A DNA stretch of 64,000 bases from Enterobacter chengduensis (GTDB lineage Bacteria; Pseudomonadota; Gammaproteobacteria; Enterobacterales; Enterobacteriaceae), in contig NZ_CP043318.1 in NCBI RefSeq assembly GCF_001984825.2, positions 1,860,001 through 1,924,000 on the forward strand, given 5' to 3'. The notes beneath the pieces are model-generated. The model was not told the origin of the DNA. It searched no databases and was given only the letters and a program-made list of their open reading frames with translations. Within the stretch, counting starts at the first letter, position 1; the number at the start of each line of letters is the position of its first letter. Shown here piece by piece: positions 23,910 to 31,403 of the stretch. Made by a program: the position numbers and the translations under genes.

Positions 23910-25208
23910 CCACACCCGCTCGCCGTTGACCCAGGTCTCGCTGATGTTGCGCTCGTCGCCCAGGGTCATCAGCACAAAGAGCTGCTCGTAGATATCCTGG
24001 CAGCGGCGATTGCGCAGGCGCTGCAGCGGCGTGACGTCCGGGTCGATGACGACGAAATCCGCCTCTTTGCCGGGCGCGAAGTTGCCGATCTTATCGTCCA
24101 GCCTGAGCGCATGCGCGCCGCCCAGCGTGGCGTGGTAAAAGGCCTCGCTGGCGCGCAGGCGGTAGCTCTGGAGCTGGCCGACCTTGTAGGCTTCCCCCAG
24201 CGTGCGCAGCATGCTGAAGGTGGTGCCCGCGCCCACGTCGGTGCCGATGCCCATCCGCACGGCGTGCTGCCAGCAGGCGGGCAGGCGAAACAGCCCGCTG
24301 CCGAGAAACAGGTTCGAGGTAGGGCAAAACGCTACCGCCGAGCCGGTGTCATGCAGGCACTGCCACTCGCTGTGGTGCAGATGGATCGCGTGGGCAAACA
24401 CGCTGCGCTCGCCGGTCAGGCCGTAGTGGTGATACACGTCCAGATAGCGCTCGTGCTCCGGCCAGAGGTCGCTCACCCAAGCCACTTCGTTGGGGTTTTC
24501 GCTCAGGTGGGTCTGCAGCCAGGTATCCGGAAACTCCTCTCTCAGCAGGCTGACCGCGGCGAGCAGCTCGGGGGATGACGTCGGGGCAAAGCGTGGCGTA
24601 ATGGCGTAGCCCAGCCGCCCCCGGTGGTGCCAGCGCCGGATCAGCTCACGCGTCTGCCGGTAGCTCTGCTTCGCGTCCTCGCTCAGGTAGTCCGGCGCGT
24701 GTCTGTCCATCATCACCTTCCCGGCGATAAGGCGCATGTTGAGGCGCAGCGCCTCAGTAAACAGCGCCTCGACCGATTCCGGATGCAGCGTGCAGAACAC
24801 CAGCGCGGTGGTGGTGCCGTTGCTCACCAGCTGGTGAATGAAAAATTCGGCGATCTCTTTCGCGTAGGCCTCATCGGCAAACTGGCTCTCCACCGGGAAG
24901 GTATAGGTGGTCAGCCACTCCAGCAGCTGCTCGCCAAAGGCGCCGATCATCTCCGTTTGCGGATAATGAACGTGGGTATCGATAAAACCGGGCAGCAGCA
25001 GCCTGCCGCGCATATCGGTGTAGCCCTTGTGGGGGTCAAGATACTGCTCGCCCTCCTGCCACGCCATGTGCGCCAGAATTTTACCGTTCTGGATAAACAG
25101 TAGTCCGTCCTCAAGGTAGCGCGCGTGTTCGGCAATGGCGTCTGCGCTGTCGCAGACCTGGGCAATGTCAAAAAATGCACCGCGTATCGCAGTCTGGTAT
25201 TCCATCAT
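23889..25208 (-). CDS. guaD: GuaD, guanine deaminase
   Basis: A 439-aa amidohydrolase-superfamily enzyme converting guanine to xanthine and ammonia. The zinc-binding motif HVHYPQTEM (near residue 79), the downstream histidines (THLSENPNE, HAIHLH) and the late aspartate in GTDVGAGTTFSML are all present. Length matches E. coli GuaD. It lies downstream of the NCS1 permease gene in the same direction but has its own strong sigma-54 element 42 bases upstream. It overlaps the convergent hpxT end by 21 bases. It brings guanine into the same degradation path. Confidence 0.94.
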   Translation of the reverse strand: MMEYQTAIRGAFFDIAQVCDSADAIAEHARYLEDGLLFIQNGKILAHMAWQEGEQYLDPHKGYTDMRGRLLLPGFIDTHVHYPQTEMIGAFGEQLLEWLTTYTFPVESQFADEAYAKEIAEFFIHQLVSNGTTTALVFCTLHPESVEALFTEALRLNMRLIAGKVMMDRHAPDYLSEDAKQSYRQTRELIRRWHHRGRLGYAITPRFAPTSSPELLAAVSLLREEFPDTWLQTHLSENPNEVAWVSDLWPEHERYLDVYHHYGLTGERSVFAHAIHLHHSEWQCLHDTGSAVAFCPTSNLFLGSGLFRLPACWQHAVRMGIGTDVGAGTTFSMLRTLGEAYKVGQLQSYRLRASEAFYHATLGGAHALRLDDKIGNFAPGKEADFVVIDPDVTPLQRLRNRRCQDIYEQLFVLMTLGDERNISETWVNGERVWSAAPVG

Positions 25209-25249
25209 GGTTCCTGCCTTCGGGTTTGCGTAGCGGGGTGAGAAAGCGC

Positions 25250-25265
25250 AGCAAGAACGGTGCCA
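25250..25265 (-). promoter_or_regulatory. Sigma-54 promoter of guaD
   Basis: Reading leftward: TGGCACCGTTCTTGCT, a single mismatch from TGGCACGNNNNTTGCW, located 42 bases before the guaD ATG. Confidence 0.78.
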
Positions 25266-25274
25266 GAATGAACG

Positions 25275-25295
25275 GGCCGCAGTGACGCTGCGGCC
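25275..25295. terminator. Stem-loop at the end of the NCS1 permease gene
   Basis: An 8-bp GC-rich stem GGCCGCAG / CTGCGGCC with 5-base loop lies between hpxC and the guaD promoter. No T-run follows, so termination efficiency is uncertain. Confidence 0.5.
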
Positions 25296-25312
25296 AGAAG
25301 GGGAGGGAAGGG

Positions 25313-26809
25313 TTACTCTTTTTGCGTTGCCACGCGGGAGCTGAAGGTGGTCGCGCCTGCCGTCTCGCGATCTTCCCGCGCCAGCCAGCGGTAGGTCACG
25401 CCGCCGAGGAAGACGCCGATGAACCAGCTGAAGTTTGCCACCTCATGCAGGGCCGGGATAAAGCTAATGACCAGGCCCACGGCAACGGAGGGGATCAGCG
25501 CGCCGATGGCTTTCGGGTTAAAGCCGTTGCGATACCAGTATTTGCCCTTTGGTGTGTCGTCGAACAGGTCGTCAACCGACACCTTGCCGCGTTTAATCAG
25601 GTAGAAATCGGCAATCAGTATGCCGAACAGCGGGCCGATAAACGCCCCGAGCACGTCCAGGGTGTAGTGGATAAGCTCCGGCGAGTTGAACAGGTTCCAC
25701 GGGGTGAGCAGGATTGAGCCGACGGCGGCAATCATCCCCCCGGTGCGGAAGCTAATTTTCTGCGGCGAGCAGTTAGAGAAATCAAAGGCCGGTGAGACGA
25801 AGTTCGCCACAATGTTAATCCCGATGGTGGCGGTGATCATCGTCAGCAGGCCAATCGCCACGGCCAGATCGTTACCCACACGGCTGACGGTTTCAATCGG
25901 GTCGGTGATCATGCGGCCAAACAGCGACTGCGTGCCGGAGACAATCACCACCGTGACGATGGAGAACAGCAGAAAGTTAAACGGCAGTCCCCAGCGGTTG
26001 CCGCGGCGGATCTCCCCCATGCTTTTGCCGTAGCGGGAGAAGTCGCCAAAGTTGAGCAGCGGGCCGGAGAAGTAGGAGACCACCAGCGCGGTCGCGGTGA
26101 TCATCTGCCAGGTTTGCTCGCCCGCGGTCAGGGATTTGCTGGCGAGGGTAAAGGAGATGCCGTCAAAACCGGTCTTGTATACAATCCAGCCCGCAAGGGC
26201 CAGCATCACCACGTAGACCGCCGGACCGGCGATATCAATGAAGCGCTTGATGGCGCTCATCCCGTGCCAGAAAACCATCGCCTGCAATACCCACATGATG
26301 GCGAAGCAGATCCAGCCCAGATGCGACAGGCCGAGGAACGCGCCGGCGGTGAGCGAAGAGAGTGACGGCCAGAACTTCAGCGCCACCAGCATCAGGGCGT
26401 TGGCGGCCAGGTAGGTCTGGATGCCGTACCACGCAAAGGCGATAAGCCCGCGGATCACCGCCGGAATGTTCGCCCCGAAGACGCCGAACGCCTGACGGCT
26501 GATCACCGCATAGGGCACGCCCGCCATCTGGCTCGGTTTTGCCACCAGGTTGGCGCACAGCTGCACGATGCAAATCCCCACCAGCAGGCAGAGCAGCACC
26601 TGCCAGCTTGCCAGCCCGAGCGTGAAGAAGCTCGCGGCGACAACATACCCCCCCATGCTGTGCACGTCCGACATCCAGAATGAAAAGATGTTGTACCAGC
26701 TCCAGTTCTGGTCACGCGTGGGTGCCAGATCCTCATTGCAAAGACGTGGGCTGTAAACCGCACCGGAATCAGCGGCCGTACCCTGCTGCGCGTTTTGACT
26801 ATTTGGCAT
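25313..26809 (-). CDS. hpxC: NCS1-family allantoin/purine permease (HpxC-like)
   Basis: A 498-aa twelve-helix transporter of the nucleobase-cation-symport-1 family, the group of PucI and E. coli AllW/YbbW. The start region LCNEDLAPTRDQNWSWYNIFSFWMSDVHSMGGY is the family signature, where Trp and Asn contact the ring substrate. It sits divergent to the GntR gene hpxS and the allantoin-racemase/allantoinase genes, so allantoin is the likely cargo, as for Klebsiella HpxC. The gene has a sigma-54-like element 52 bases upstream. Confidence 0.85.
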   Translation of the reverse strand: MPNSQNAQQGTAADSGAVYSPRLCNEDLAPTRDQNWSWYNIFSFWMSDVHSMGGYVVAASFFTLGLASWQVLLCLLVGICIVQLCANLVAKPSQMAGVPYAVISRQAFGVFGANIPAVIRGLIAFAWYGIQTYLAANALMLVALKFWPSLSSLTAGAFLGLSHLGWICFAIMWVLQAMVFWHGMSAIKRFIDIAGPAVYVVMLALAGWIVYKTGFDGISFTLASKSLTAGEQTWQMITATALVVSYFSGPLLNFGDFSRYGKSMGEIRRGNRWGLPFNFLLFSIVTVVIVSGTQSLFGRMITDPIETVSRVGNDLAVAIGLLTMITATIGINIVANFVSPAFDFSNCSPQKISFRTGGMIAAVGSILLTPWNLFNSPELIHYTLDVLGAFIGPLFGILIADFYLIKRGKVSVDDLFDDTPKGKYWYRNGFNPKAIGALIPSVAVGLVISFIPALHEVANFSWFIGVFLGGVTYRWLAREDRETAGATTFSSRVATQKE

Positions 26810-26860
26810 GAAACCTGCTCCTGTGAATGAAAACCCCTTGAGTGGGCGTGCAGACGGTGT

Positions 26861-26876
26861 TGCAGGATCCAGGCCA
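26861..26876 (-). promoter_or_regulatory. Candidate sigma-54 promoter of hpxC
   Basis: Reading leftward: TGGCCTGGATCCTGCA, with correct GG-N10-GC spacing and the TGGC and TGCA ends kept. It lies 52 bases before the hpxC start. Confidence 0.6.
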
Positions 26877-26888
26877 AAATAATAAATC

Positions 26889-26920
26889 TTGTATGCAATA
26901 TTTTATTTTTATGTATACGA
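26889..26920. promoter_or_regulatory. Putative HpxS (GntR) operators
   Basis: TTGTATGCAA (26889-26898) and ATGTATACGA (26911-26920) are near-palindromes of the TNGTATACNA class bound by FadR-type GntR regulators. They are centred 22 bp apart, between hpxC and hpxS. Confidence 0.5.
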
Positions 26921-26953
26921 TTCGATAACGAAGAGTAAAAGACGGAGTGGTGA

Positions 26954-27670
26954 ATGAACAATATAAATGCCCTGCAGACCGCGCCAGACCTGCATGATAA
27001 AGATGAATCGATCTTTCAGGCGCTGATGACCGCGATAGTCGAACATCAGCTGCTGCCGGGGAGCAAATTGCCGGAAGAGGCGCTGGCCGAGGTCTTTGGC
27101 GTCAGCCGCACGGGCATCCGCAAGGTGCTGCAGCGACTCGCCGCAGTGCAAATGGTCACCTTATCGCCCAGGCGTGGTGCACACGTCGCCAGCCCGACGG
27201 TAGAAGAGGCGCGGCACATCTTCCGCACCCGCGCCCTGCTGGAGGTCGCCAACCTGCCGGACGTGCTGGCCCACTGCCAGCCGCCGCACCTTGCCGCGCT
27301 GGAGGCCATTATTCGCCAGGAGCAGCAGGCGCACGAGGCGTACGACGGCCCGGCGGCGATCCGCCACTCCGCCAGTTTCCACATTCAGCTGCAGGCCATC
27401 TCCGGCAATCAGGTGCTCACCGAGATGGTCACTGGCCTGAGCCAGCGCTCGTCGCTGGTGATTGCCACCTGGGGCGCGCCCTGGCGGCAGGGCTGCCGCT
27501 GCAACGACCACGAACAGCTGGTGGATCTGCTGCGCCAGAAGGCGCTCCAGCCGCTAAGCGATGCCTTAATGCACCATTTTGAACATATCGTTGCCAGCCT
27601 TTGCTTTGAGCGGGCGGGCGAGTGTCTGCCTGATTTTGCCCGGCTGTTTGCCGGCCACAAGGAGTCGTAA
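26954..27670 (+). CDS. hpxS: HpxS, GntR/FadR-family regulator
   Basis: A 238-aa regulator. The N-terminal winged helix has the GntR signature LLPGSKLPEEALAEVFGVSRTGIRKVLQRLAA (about residues 33-64). The C-terminal FCD helical domain has the metal/ligand residues Arg, Asp and His (RTRALLEVANLPD, SASFHIQLQAISGN). In Klebsiella hpxS precedes hpxA-hpxB and controls them. The same hpxS-A-B order occurs here, with hpxA starting at the hpxS stop. The intergenic GTATAC-type near-palindromes are plausible binding sites. An allantoin-pathway compound is the likely effector. Confidence 0.88.
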   Translation: MNNINALQTAPDLHDKDESIFQALMTAIVEHQLLPGSKLPEEALAEVFGVSRTGIRKVLQRLAAVQMVTLSPRRGAHVASPTVEEARHIFRTRALLEVANLPDVLAHCQPPHLAALEAIIRQEQQAHEAYDGPAAIRHSASFHIQLQAISGNQVLTEMVTGLSQRSSLVIATWGAPWRQGCRCNDHEQLVDLLRQKALQPLSDALMHHFEHIVASLCFERAGECLPDFARLFAGHKES

Positions 27671-28410
27671 TGTCCGTCCGTATACAAGTGATCAACCCCA
27701 ACACCAGCCTCGCGATGACGGAAACCATCGGCGCGGCGGCCCGCGCGGTCGCGGCACCGGGAACGGAGATCCTCGCCGTCAGCCCCAGCGCGGGCGTGCC
27801 GTCTATCGAGGGACACTTTGATGAAGCTATCGCCGCCGTGGGGGTTCTCGAACAGGTCAAGCTCGGCAGAGAGCAGGGCGTGGACGGTCACGTCATCGCC
27901 TGCTTTGGCGATCCGGGCCTGCTGGCGGCGCGCGAGCTGGCGCAGGGGCCGGTTATCGGCATCGCCGAAGCCGCCATGCATATGGCGACGCTGGTGGCGA
28001 CGCGCTTTTCGGTGGTCACCACGCTGCCGCGCACGCTGATTATTGCCCGCCATCTGCTGCACCAGTATGGCTTTCACGACCGGTGCGCGGCGCTGCACGC
28101 CATCGATCTCCCGGTGCTGGCGCTGGAAGACGGCAGCGGTCTGGCGCAGGAAAAGGTGCGCGCGCGCTGTATACAGGCGCTGAAAGAGGACGGCTGCGGC
28201 GCCATCGTGCTGGGCTGCGGCGGCATGGCGACGCTGGCGCAGGAGCTGACCCGCGAGCTGCGCGTGCCGGTGATCGACGGCGTCAGCGCGGCGGTGAAGA
28301 TGGTGGAGTCGCTGGCGGCGCTAGGGCTGTCGACCAGCAAGCATGGGGATCTGGCGTTCCCTGAGAAAAAAGCGTTAAGCGGACAATTTCAGGCACTGAA
28401 TCCATTTTAA
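27670..28410 (+). CDS. hpxA: HpxA, allantoin racemase
   Basis: A 246-aa cofactor-independent Asp/Glu racemase-family enzyme. Two active-site cysteines, Cys78 (HVIACFGDPG) and Cys183 (IVLGCGGMA), act as acid and base. The N-terminal IQVINPNTSLAMTETIG is the hydantoin-racemase signature. It interconverts R- and S-allantoin so that both can be used by the allantoinase. The start overlaps the hpxS stop by 1 base (TAATG). A hydantoin racemase is the main alternative but the context is decisive. Confidence 0.9.
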   Translation: MSVRIQVINPNTSLAMTETIGAAARAVAAPGTEILAVSPSAGVPSIEGHFDEAIAAVGVLEQVKLGREQGVDGHVIACFGDPGLLAARELAQGPVIGIAEAAMHMATLVATRFSVVTTLPRTLIIARHLLHQYGFHDRCAALHAIDLPVLALEDGSGLAQEKVRARCIQALKEDGCGAIVLGCGGMATLAQELTRELRVPVIDGVSAAVKMVESLAALGLSTSKHGDLAFPEKKALSGQFQALNPF

Positions 28411-28425
28411 TTTTTGGGGGTGGCA

Positions 28426-29358
28426 ATGGGGCTTTTTGAACAGGATTACCCGCGGGATCTGCGCGGCTACGCGGGCAGCCCGCCGCACGCGCGGTGGCCG
28501 AATCAGGCGCGCATCGCCGTGCAGTTTGTGCTCAATTACGAAGAGGGGGCGGAAAACCACGTTCTGCACGGCGATGCCGGATCCGAGCAGTTCCTGTCGG
28601 ACATCATCGGTGCGGCCAGCTACCCGGACAGGCACATGTCGATGGACTCGCTCTACGAGTATGGCAGCCGCGCCGGGTTCTGGCGGATCCACAGTGAATT
28701 TCAAAAACGCGGCCTGCCGCTGACGGTCTTCGGCGTGGCGATGGCGCTGGCGCGCCACCCGGAGATCGTTGAGGCGATCAAAGCCGCGGATTACGACGTG
28801 GTCAGCCACGGCTGGCGCTGGATCCACTATCAGCATATGGACATCGCCCAGGAGCGTGAGCATCTGCATAAAGCGGTGCAGGTGCTGACCGACCTGTTCG
28901 GCAAGCCGCCAACGGGCTGGTACACCGGGCGCGACAGCCCCAACACGCGCCAGCTGGTGGTGGAGCACGGCGGCTTCGACTACGACAGCGACTACTATGG
29001 CGACGACCTGCCTTTCTGGACGGAAGTGGCCTGCAGCGACGGTACCCGCAAACCACACCTGATCGTGCCGTATACGCTGGATGCGAACGACATGCGCTTC
29101 GCCACCGCGCAGGGGTTTAACACCGCCGAGCAGTTCTATACCTATCTCAAGGACAGTTTTGACGTGCTGTACGAAGAGGGGGAAAGCGCGCCGAAAATGA
29201 TGTCCATCGGCATGCACTGCCGCCTGCTGGGGCGGCCGGGGCGTTTTCGCGCGCTGCAGCGGTTCCTGGATTACGTGCAGCAGCACGAGCGGGTGTGGAT
29301 CTGTACCCGCCAGCAGATTGCCGATCGCTGGCGGGAGGTGCATCCGTTTCAGAAGTAA
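28426..29358 (+). CDS. hpxB: HpxB, allantoinase (PuuE type, polysaccharide-deacetylase fold)
   Basis: A 310-aa enzyme of the NodB/PuuE family rather than the zinc amidohydrolase AllB family. The family start YPRDLRGYAGSPPHARWPNQARIAVQFVLNYEEGAE and motifs SHGWRWIHYQ and GWYTGRDSPNTRQL are present. It opens the allantoin ring to allantoate. The ATG at 28426 is preceded by a G-rich GGGGGTGG site; upstream TTG/GTG codons are less likely. It is the last gene of hpxS-A-B, and a REP element follows. Confidence 0.92.
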   Translation: MGLFEQDYPRDLRGYAGSPPHARWPNQARIAVQFVLNYEEGAENHVLHGDAGSEQFLSDIIGAASYPDRHMSMDSLYEYGSRAGFWRIHSEFQKRGLPLTVFGVAMALARHPEIVEAIKAADYDVVSHGWRWIHYQHMDIAQEREHLHKAVQVLTDLFGKPPTGWYTGRDSPNTRQLVVEHGGFDYDSDYYGDDLPFWTEVACSDGTRKPHLIVPYTLDANDMRFATAQGFNTAEQFYTYLKDSFDVLYEEGESAPKMMSIGMHCRLLGRPGRFRALQRFLDYVQQHERVWICTRQQIADRWREVHPFQK

Positions 29359-29370
29359 TTGAGCCGTATT

Positions 29371-29404
29371 TTGCCGGGTGGCGGCTGCGCCTTACCCGGC
29401 CTAC
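29371..29404. repeat. REP-type palindromic repeat
   Basis: TTGCCGGGTGGCGGCTGCGC...TACCCGGCCTAC lies between the convergent hpxB and hpxZ genes. Confidence 0.7.
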
Positions 29405-29427
29405 GGAATCTCGTATTCCCGGCGGTG

Positions 29428-29814
29428 CTACACCATCAAACTCACCTGAGCCGCCACGATCCGCCATCCGTCGGCAAACCGCACCCACGTCTGCTGCTGG
29501 CGGCCAATGCGTTCCGTCCCCTCGCGGGTAAACTCGGTGCTGCACACTGCGTAATCCTCCCCGAAGGTGGTGATGACGGTGTGGCGCAGCGTCCGCTGCA
29601 GCCCGGCGGCGGGGCGCGCCGCACGGAAGGCGCGGATTTCATCAATGCCGTACAGGTTTTCACCCGCCCCCAGCCGCACCGTGTTTTTGTCGTGCCAGAA
29701 CAGCTCGTCCAGCACCGCAACGTTGTTGCTCACCAGCGCGTCTTCGTAGCGGTAAAACGCGGCGGTCACCTCGGCAACTACCCACGGCAGGTTAATGTCG
29801 TCGTGATTCATCAT
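29428..29814 (-). CDS. hpxZ: HpxZ, oxalurate catabolism protein (DUF3225, SnoaL-like)
   Basis: A 128-aa protein with an NTF2/SnoaL-like cone fold (VVAEVTAAFYRYEDALVSNNVAVLDELFWHD). It matches the HpxZ/AtzH-type small proteins that accompany AtzE-family amidases. It overlaps the hpxY stop by 4 bases and is last in the leftward hpxW-X-Y-Z operon. In related s-triazine systems such a protein forms a complex with the amidase; a similar partner role for HpxY is inferred. Confidence 0.85.
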   Translation of the reverse strand: MMNHDDINLPWVVAEVTAAFYRYEDALVSNNVAVLDELFWHDKNTVRLGAGENLYGIDEIRAFRAARPAAGLQRTLRHTVITTFGEDYAVCSTEFTREGTERIGRQQQTWVRFADGWRIVAAQVSLMV

Positions 29815-31208
29815 GCGGCCACCTCCGCCGGGCGGGCATCGGTGATGCCGCGCTCTTCCAGCACGCGCGCGACGCGCAGGCAGGCCTGCTCGTTAAACGG
29901 CTCCGCTATCAGCTGCAGGCCTATCGGCATACCCTGAGCGGTGCGCAGCGGAACGGTGGTCACCGGCAGGCCCAGGAACGAAATCGGCTGGGTGAGCATG
30001 CCCATGCTGGCGCGAATGGGCAGCAGTTGGCCGTTAATCTCCATGGTCTGCTCACCCGCGAGCGTAGCGCCGCGCGGGGTGGCCGGGGCGATCAGCACGT
30101 CGGCCTGGGCGAACAGGGTTTTAAACGCCTGCCGGGCGTGCGCGCGAAACCGCTGGGCCTGAATGTACCAGGCGGAGGGGAGCATCGCCCCTGCCAGCAG
30201 CCGTTCGCGGGAATGGGGTTCGAAACGCTCCGGCTCGCGACGAAGCGCGGGCAGGTACTGATTCCCCCCTTCGGAGGCGCTGATGATAAACGCCGCCGCG
30301 CGCGCGAGTTCGGCGTCCGGGAACTGCAGCTCGTCCTGCACGTCGAGCGCCTTCGCCACCCGCGCCACGGCGTCTCGGGCGTCCGCGTCGCACCAGGTGG
30401 TGAAGTAGCCGCCGAGCACCGCGCAGCGCAGGCCGTCAAGCCCGCGGTCAAGCAGGGGGCGCGTCTGCTCGCGCGAGCTCTCGGCCTGAAACGCGTCGCT
30501 GCTGTCCCGCCCCTGCAGCGCGTCATACACCGATGCAAGATCGCACACGCGGCGGGCGAAGGGGCCGATATGATCCAGGCTCGGGACAAACGGATGGCTG
30601 CCGGAACGCGACAGGCGGCCAAAGGTGGGCTTCAGGCCATAGATGCCGCACAGGGAGGCCGGAACGCGAATCGAGCCGTTGGTGTCGGTGCCGAGCGAAA
30701 AGTGCACCAGCCCGGCGGCCACCGCGGCGGCTGAACCGCCGGACGACCCGCCCGCGATGCGCGCCAGATCGTGCGGGTTGCGCGTCGTGCCGTAGTGGCT
30801 GTTCTCGGTAGTAAAGCCGTAGGCGTAGGCGTCCATATTGACCATCCCGGTCAGCAGCCCCCCCGCGCTGCGCAGCTGGCGCACCGCGAAGCCGTCAGCG
30901 GCGGCGGCAGGGCGCTGGCTGAACAGCTCGGCCCCGGCGAGGGTGGTGTGGCCCGCAACGTCGAACAGGTTTTTTACCGCGTAGGGCACGCCCGCCAGCG
31001 GCGGCAGGGGACGCTTCTCGCGGCGCAGGGTGTCGATGCTCTCGGCCTCGGCGAGCATGCGCGCTTCCGTCACGGCGGTCCATGCGCCGATTTGCGGGTT
31101 AACGCGCGCAATCGCCTCCAGCGTCTGGCGGGCGATCTCATGCGCGCTTAGCTCGCCCGCGCTCAGCGCCTGCTGAATGTCGCTGATACTCATCTCGTGT
31201 AGCGTCAT
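29811..31208 (-). CDS. hpxY: HpxY, AtzE-family amidohydrolase (amidase signature)
   Basis: A 465-aa amidase-signature enzyme. The Ser-cisSer-Lys triad is visible: lysine in GVPYAVKNLFDVAG (near residue 79), then the Gly/Ser-rich block ARIAGGSSGGSAAAVAAGLVHFSLGTDTNGSIR containing both serines. It belongs to the AtzE/GatA group and is translationally coupled to HpxX (4-base overlap), a small GatC-like partner. In the Klebsiella pathway it is proposed to act on oxalurate, a product of ureidoglycine transamination. That substrate is from context rather than sequence. Confidence 0.88.
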   Translation of the reverse strand: MTLHEMSISDIQQALSAGELSAHEIARQTLEAIARVNPQIGAWTAVTEARMLAEAESIDTLRREKRPLPPLAGVPYAVKNLFDVAGHTTLAGAELFSQRPAAAADGFAVRQLRSAGGLLTGMVNMDAYAYGFTTENSHYGTTRNPHDLARIAGGSSGGSAAAVAAGLVHFSLGTDTNGSIRVPASLCGIYGLKPTFGRLSRSGSHPFVPSLDHIGPFARRVCDLASVYDALQGRDSSDAFQAESSREQTRPLLDRGLDGLRCAVLGGYFTTWCDADARDAVARVAKALDVQDELQFPDAELARAAAFIISASEGGNQYLPALRREPERFEPHSRERLLAGAMLPSAWYIQAQRFRAHARQAFKTLFAQADVLIAPATPRGATLAGEQTMEINGQLLPIRASMGMLTQPISFLGLPVTTVPLRTAQGMPIGLQLIAEPFNEQACLRVARVLEERGITDARPAEVAA

Positions 31209-31393
31209 GCTTTATATACTCCTGCGATCTCCAGGCGGTCGTCGAGCGGCAGCGCCATCAGCGGGACGGCCATGCTGGCAATGCGGCTGAACTGCACCAG
31301 CAGCTCGGCGCGGCGGGCGTCGTCCAGCGTCACGCCGAGCACGGACTCCATTTGCGCAAGATACGCCTGCCAGTCGGGTTGGTGTGTGGTCAT
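31205..31393 (-). CDS. hpxX: HpxX, small GatC/AtzG-like subunit (DUF4089)
   Basis: A 62-aa protein whose pattern WQAYLAQMESVLGVTLDDARRAELLVQFSRIA resembles AtzG/GatC-type stabilising subunits of amidases. The start is the ATG at 31393 with GAGGAG upstream; the open frame extends much further but inside hpxW. It begins 10 bases after the hpxW stop and overlaps hpxY by 4 bases, fitting an HpxX-HpxY complex. Confidence 0.85.
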   Translation of the reverse strand: MTTHQPDWQAYLAQMESVLGVTLDDARRAELLVQFSRIASMAVPLMALPLDDRLEIAGVYKA

Positions 31394-31403
31394 TGTTGTC
31401 TCC

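Noticed and set aside
28375..29343. A 322-codon leftward open frame opposite hpxB
   Set aside because: Antisense shadow of the allantoinase with no recognisable domain or ribosome site.
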